From the NCBI RefSeq assembly GCF_003385235.1, contig NZ_PQIA01000017.1:1-64000 (forward strand): 64,000 bases of DNA. Direction: 5' to 3'. Within the stretch, counting starts at the first letter, position 1, and each line of letters starts with the position of its first letter. The stretch is from Amycolatopsis circi (GTDB lineage Bacteria; Actinomycetota; Actinomycetes; Mycobacteriales; Pseudonocardiaceae). The translations under genes were made by a program, and so were the position numbers. Below are positions 56,828-64,000 of this stretch, piece by piece. The notes beneath the pieces were generated by a model. The model did not search any database. It was not told the origin of the DNA and saw only the letters and a list, made by a program, of their open reading frames with translations.

Positions 56828-57709
56828 ATGGAGTTGCGGCAGCTTGAGTGCTTCGTCGCGGTCGCGGAGGAAGCCAGCTTCACTCGCGCCGCCACCCGGC
56901 TGCACCTCGTGCAGGCCACGGTGTCGGCGACCATCGCGTCCCTGGAACGAGAGCTGGACGCGCCGTTGCTGCTGCGTACGACCAGGCGCGTCAGCCTCAC
57001 TGACGCCGGTCTCGCGCTACTGCCGAAAGCACGCGCCGCGCTCGATGCCGCCCGCGATGCTCGCGACACTGTGCACGCGGTCCGGGGCGGCCTGCGCGGC
57101 ACGCTGCGCATCGGGACCATGAGTTCGCTCGGGTTGATCGATTTGCCCGCGCTGCTGGGCGAATTCCACCGGGAGCACCCTCGCGTGTCGGTGCACCTCG
57201 CGACCGCGTCGTCCGAAGGCGGATCGCCCGGGCTGATCGCGGCGATCGCCGAAGGACGGCTCGATCTCGCCTTCGTCTCGATTCCCGGGCACCCACCGGC
57301 AACCGTGCGTCTGCGTACGGTGACCAGCACACCGCTGGATCTCGTCGTTCCCCGCGAGCACCCGCTCGCGCACCGAAACGACCTGACGCTGGCGGACCTC
57401 GCCGACGAACCGTTCATTGATTTCCCGCCCGGCTACGGAAATCGCGCGGTGACCGATCGCGCATTCGCCGCCGCCGGGGTACGACGGCAGCTCGCCATCG
57501 AGATCACCGACCTCGCCGCGGGCACCGATTTCGTCCGGCAGCGGCTTGGCGTGGCGCTGCTGCCCCGCGCGATCCTTCCAGCCGACGACGACCTCGTCGC
57601 ACTGCCGATCGCCGACGCCGACCTGGACTGGCCCATCGCCCTGGCCACCCCGGCGGGGCGCACCGCCGGGGCCGCCGCGAGGGCGTTCACCGAGCTAGTC
57701 ACGCACTAG
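56828..57709 (+). CDS. LysR-family regulator, right-arm copy
   Basis: Identical to 28996-29877. 293 residues; canonical N-terminal winged helix starting MELRQLECF; ends 3 bp from the mirrored mfd. Confidence 0.9.
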   Translation: MELRQLECFVAVAEEASFTRAATRLHLVQATVSATIASLERELDAPLLLRTTRRVSLTDAGLALLPKARAALDAARDARDTVHAVRGGLRGTLRIGTMSSLGLIDLPALLGEFHREHPRVSVHLATASSEGGSPGLIAAIAEGRLDLAFVSIPGHPPATVRLRTVTSTPLDLVVPREHPLAHRNDLTLADLADEPFIDFPPGYGNRAVTDRAFAAAGVRRQLAIEITDLAAGTDFVRQRLGVALLPRAILPADDDLVALPIADADLDWPIALATPAGRTAGAAARAFTELVTH

Positions 57710-57712
57710 CAC

Positions 57713-61288
<3,576 letters not shown>

Positions 61289-61297
61289 CGTCCCAGC

Positions 61298-62239
61298 CTA
61301 CGTCGCGGCACCGACAGGTTTCCGCTCCCCGGCGATCACCTCCGCCAACAGGGGCAGCTGCCGCTCGACCGCACCGGGTTCCACGGAGCCGACGCGCAAC
61401 AGCACGTGCTCGGCTCCGGCCTCGGCGTATCGGCGCACAGTCGCCGCGACCTCCGAGACCGGGCCGGTCACCGTCGCCTGGATGGTGCTGATCTGCGCCA
61501 ACGACCGCTGATAGGTCGCCTGGGCGTAGTCCTCCAGAACGCTACGGCCGCGGCGCGGGTCGGGATCGACGTAAACGGTCAGGAACAACGACGGGGTGAC
61601 CGTGCGAGCAGTGGCGGCGCGGATGGTCGCGAGGCCGGACGCGTAATCCGCGGGGTCCGGCGGGTACGGGAGCCAGCCGTCGTAACGCAGTGCGGTGCGG
61701 CGGAGCGCGGCTGGCGTCGCGCCGCCCAGCCAGATTGGCGGGCCGCCAACGCGCGCGGGGCGGATCGCTGGCGGCAGCCAGTCGTAGTGCAGCACCTTGC
61801 CGTGGAACGAGCGCGGCTGCCCGGTCCACAGTTCGCGCCAGAGCGTGACCACGTCGTCCAGATGCGAGAACCTCGTCCGGAAATCGACGCCGGCCAGCTC
61901 GAACTCTCGCTCGCTGAAGCCCGGGAAGCCCGCGCCGACGCCGACTGCGAGCCGTCCTTCGGAGATCAGGTCGACTGAGGCGAGCGTCATCGCGGTCTGC
62001 ACTGGGTTTCGGTGCGCGGGCAGCAGCACGGCGGTGCCGACGGTGACGTGTTCGGTCGCCTGCGCGACCGCGGTGAGCAGGGTGAGCGGTTCGATCCGCG
62101 GCCGGGAAAGCGAGTCACCGGCCCAGATCGACGCGAATCCGAGCCGTTCGGCTTCGCGGGCCAATGCGACGAGGGCACGCGGGGTGCCGCCTGTTTCGAG
62201 CTGCGCCTGTCCGGCGGGAAGAAGTAGTCCGAATTCCAC
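61298..62239 (-). CDS. LLM-class oxidoreductase, right-arm copy
   Basis: Identical to 24466-25407. 313 residues, luciferase-like barrel; upstream of mfd by 9 bp and divergent from the XRE gene. Confidence 0.83.
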   Translation of the reverse strand: MEFGLLLPAGQAQLETGGTPRALVALAREAERLGFASIWAGDSLSRPRIEPLTLLTAVAQATEHVTVGTAVLLPAHRNPVQTAMTLASVDLISEGRLAVGVGAGFPGFSEREFELAGVDFRTRFSHLDDVVTLWRELWTGQPRSFHGKVLHYDWLPPAIRPARVGGPPIWLGGATPAALRRTALRYDGWLPYPPDPADYASGLATIRAATARTVTPSLFLTVYVDPDPRRGRSVLEDYAQATYQRSLAQISTIQATVTGPVSEVAATVRRYAEAGAEHVLLRVGSVEPGAVERQLPLLAEVIAGERKPVGAAT

Positions 62240-62327
62240 GCCGTCGACGATCCAGCGCGGCCCGGCGTCCCGGCAATTCCCTCCGGGGAATGGCCCGGCA
62301 GCAGAAAACTCGGCCAGAATCGCGCAG

Positions 62328-63104
62328 GTGCCCACCTCGTTCGCCGACGCCTTGCGCGACGCCCGTTCCCGCCGCCGGCTCAGCCAGCTCGACCTCGCGT
62401 TGAAAGCCGGGACGACGCAACGCCACGTCAGCTTCATGGAACGCGGCCGCTCGCTGCCCGGTCGCGGCATGGTGGTGCGCGTCGCCGAGGCGCTCGGCCT
62501 GCCGCTGCGCGAGCGCAACGCCTTGCTGCTGACCGCCGGGTTCGCGCCGGTCTACCCCGAAACGCGGCTGGACGACCCCGCGCTGACACCGGTGCTGGAG
62601 TCGCTGCGCGCGCTGCTCGCCGGGCACGAGCCCTACCCGGCACTGGTCGTGAATCGCTACGGCGATCTCGTCGCGGCGAACGACGGCTTCGGCCTGCTCA
62701 CTGAGGGCGTCGCGGCGGAACTGCTCGAACCGCCGGTCAATGTGCTGCGGCTGGCGTTGCATCCGCGCGGGATGGCTCCGCGGATCCGGAACTTCGCCGA
62801 TTGGGCGCAGCACGTGCTCGAACGCCCTCGCCGCGGTCTGGCACACGGGCCCGATCCGCGACATCAGGCGTTGCTGGACGAACTCACCGGATACCTGCGG
62901 ACGCCAGGTGAACCGTCCGGCGACCACCTCGGCTTCGCGGTGCCGCTGCAGCTGTCCAGCTCGGCGGGCGAACTGCGGCTGCTCACCGCGATCACGCAGT
63001 TCGCCACCGCCGTAGACGTGACGGTCGCCGAGCTGAGCCTCGAAACCTTCCTGCCCGCCGACGCTTCGACCGCGGAACTGCTCAAGGTGCGGCCCAGCCG
63101 GTGA
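62328..63104 (+). CDS. XRE/MmyB-like regulator, right-arm copy
   Basis: Identical to 23601-24377. 258 residues, XRE helix-turn-helix then MmyB-like domain; GTG start at 62328. Confidence 0.86.
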   Translation: MPTSFADALRDARSRRRLSQLDLALKAGTTQRHVSFMERGRSLPGRGMVVRVAEALGLPLRERNALLLTAGFAPVYPETRLDDPALTPVLESLRALLAGHEPYPALVVNRYGDLVAANDGFGLLTEGVAAELLEPPVNVLRLALHPRGMAPRIRNFADWAQHVLERPRRGLAHGPDPRHQALLDELTGYLRTPGEPSGDHLGFAVPLQLSSSAGELRLLTAITQFATAVDVTVAELSLETFLPADASTAELLKVRPSR

Positions 63105-63588
63105 CCTGCCCCATCGTCAGCTCCACGCCCGCCCACAGCACCGCCGCGCACAGGCTTCCGGCGAAGAAGCGTCGGTACGACAGTCCGGCAGAACCCGCGA
63201 CGCGCGGCACGAGAGTGCGTACGCCAGCGAGGCACCGCCCTAGGACGACTGCTGGCACGCCATAACGCGCGACAGTCGCTTCGGCCTTGTCCCACTTCGC
63301 TTCGCCGATCCGCTGCCCCACGCGCGACTGACGCAGCTTCGGTCCCCACAGTCGTCCCTCCCAGTACGCGAGCTGGTCCCCCGCTAGCGCCGCCGCGACG
63401 CAGACCGTGAGCGCTGGCCACAGCTGTAAAGTCCCGCGCTGCACTAGGAAACCCATAAGCAGCAAGGTGGACAGCGTCGGCAGCACGATGCCGGGCAACA
63501 GCGCCGTCTCGGCCATGATCACCAGTGCGCAGATCAAGTAGACGAGCGGCGCGGGAGCGTCAAGAAGTGGCTGAAGCAGGCTGCCCAT
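63082..63588 (-). CDS. DedA-family membrane protein, right-arm copy
   Basis: Identical to 23117-23623. 168 residues, VTT-type membrane protein; overlaps the methyltransferase upstream and the XRE gene at its end. Confidence 0.86.
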   Translation of the reverse strand: MGSLLQPLLDAPAPLVYLICALVIMAETALLPGIVLPTLSTLLLMGFLVQRGTLQLWPALTVCVAAALAGDQLAYWEGRLWGPKLRQSRVGQRIGEAKWDKAEATVARYGVPAVVLGRCLAGVRTLVPRVAGSAGLSYRRFFAGSLCAAVLWAGVELTMGQVTGWAAP

Positions 63589-64000
63589 AGCGATCCAGTC
63601 CCGACCGCACCGGCAAAGCCGCGCGGTACACGTACGCCGGCGGCAGGTTCCGCCAAACCACACTGGTGCGTTCGACGACCGCGAAGCGGCTTCGCAGCAA
63701 CCGTGCGAATCGACGCGCTGGCGGTGTCCAAGCGGTGTGCGCGTACGCGAAGGTGGTGAAGCGGCCTTGTGGGGAAAGCACCTCGCAGACGGAGTTCAGT
63801 ACCGCAGCCTGGGGCGCGGCATGCATAGCTGTCCACGGCAGACCGGAGACGACCACGTCGACCGGCATCGTCACGTACGCAGCGACGTGTTCCGCAGAGC
63901 CTTCCGCAACGTGCAACGACGGAAAGCGTGCGCGTAGCTCCTGTACGAGGTGGGTGTTGATTTCCACCGCGGTGAAGTGCGCGTCGCGCTGAAGCATGCG
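63560..64000 (-). CDS. SAM-dependent methyltransferase, right-arm copy, 5' end beyond window
   Basis: Mirror of the 3' part of 22540-23145. Only codons 56-201 are inside the window, so the SAM motif I is cut off while motif IV GLPW remains. Whether the copy is whole depends on how far the inverted repeat continues. Confidence 0.8.
   Translation of the reverse strand, partial: RMLQRDAHFTAVEINTHLVQELRARFPSLHVAEGSAEHVAAYVTMPVDVVVSGLPWTAMHAAPQAAVLNSVCEVLSPQGRFTTFAYAHTAWTPPARRFARLLRSRFAVVERTSVVWRNLPPAYVYRAALPVRSGLDRYGQPASATS

Overview
The window is high-GC DNA from an actinobacterium. Leaderless or GTG/TTG starts are common, lipoproteins are frequent, F420-type LLM and PPOX oxidoreductases recur, and there is a DivIVA-domain protein, a CarD-type Mfd and DtxR/IdeR-type iron boxes. 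The backbone order pth-rplY-prs-glmU-TetR-mfd-mazG is the one known from mycobacteria and relatives. A Pseudonocardiales genome (Amycolatopsis-like) is my best guess, but genus is inference.

Layout, unique part (1-22704). A partial IS481-type element (1-893) abuts half of a palindromic repeat. Then come a fatty acyl-AMP ligase, a DivIVA-domain protein, and pth-rplY on the minus strand. A block of six accessory genes (lipoprotein, NmrA-type reductase, secreted lipase, TetR, LLM and PPOX enzymes) and about 1.2 kb of degenerate repeat DNA separate rplY from glmU-prs. Next are a GGDEF diguanylate cyclase, tRNA-Gln(TTG), an acyl desaturase with a TetR gene behind it, VOC and NUDIX genes, a MarR/SDR divergent pair, and a histidine kinase/response regulator/sugar dehydrogenase operon.

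Layout, duplicated part (22705-64000). Every base x from at least 22705 to 43352 reappears as the reverse complement at 86705-x. This gives a spacer-free inverted repeat with two 20,648-bp arms that runs off the right edge. Each arm carries: methyltransferase (cut by the window edge in the right arm), DedA protein, XRE regulator, LLM oxidoreductase, mfd, LysR/NmrA pair, a hypothetical, a SurA-like lipoprotein, mazG with degenerate tandem copies of its own 3' end, an ECF sigma/anti-sigma/ABC transporter operon, PPOX and LLM genes, and the iron-uptake operon efeUOB under two iron boxes. The fold point at 43352/43353 cuts the start of another gene. All ORF coordinates mirror without any indel, so the arms are either an assembly or library fold-back artefact (most likely) or a very recent head-to-head duplication. 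The right arm should not be read as independent gene copies until long reads cross the centre.

Functionally the unique genes are housekeeping (translation quality control, PRPP and UDP-GlcNAc synthesis, transcription-coupled repair, nucleotide sanitation) interleaved with lipid metabolism (acyl-AMP ligase, desaturase, lipase), F420/flavin redox enzymes and small regulator-target pairs with visible operator-like palindromes. I found no CRISPR array, phage genes or biosynthetic cluster.
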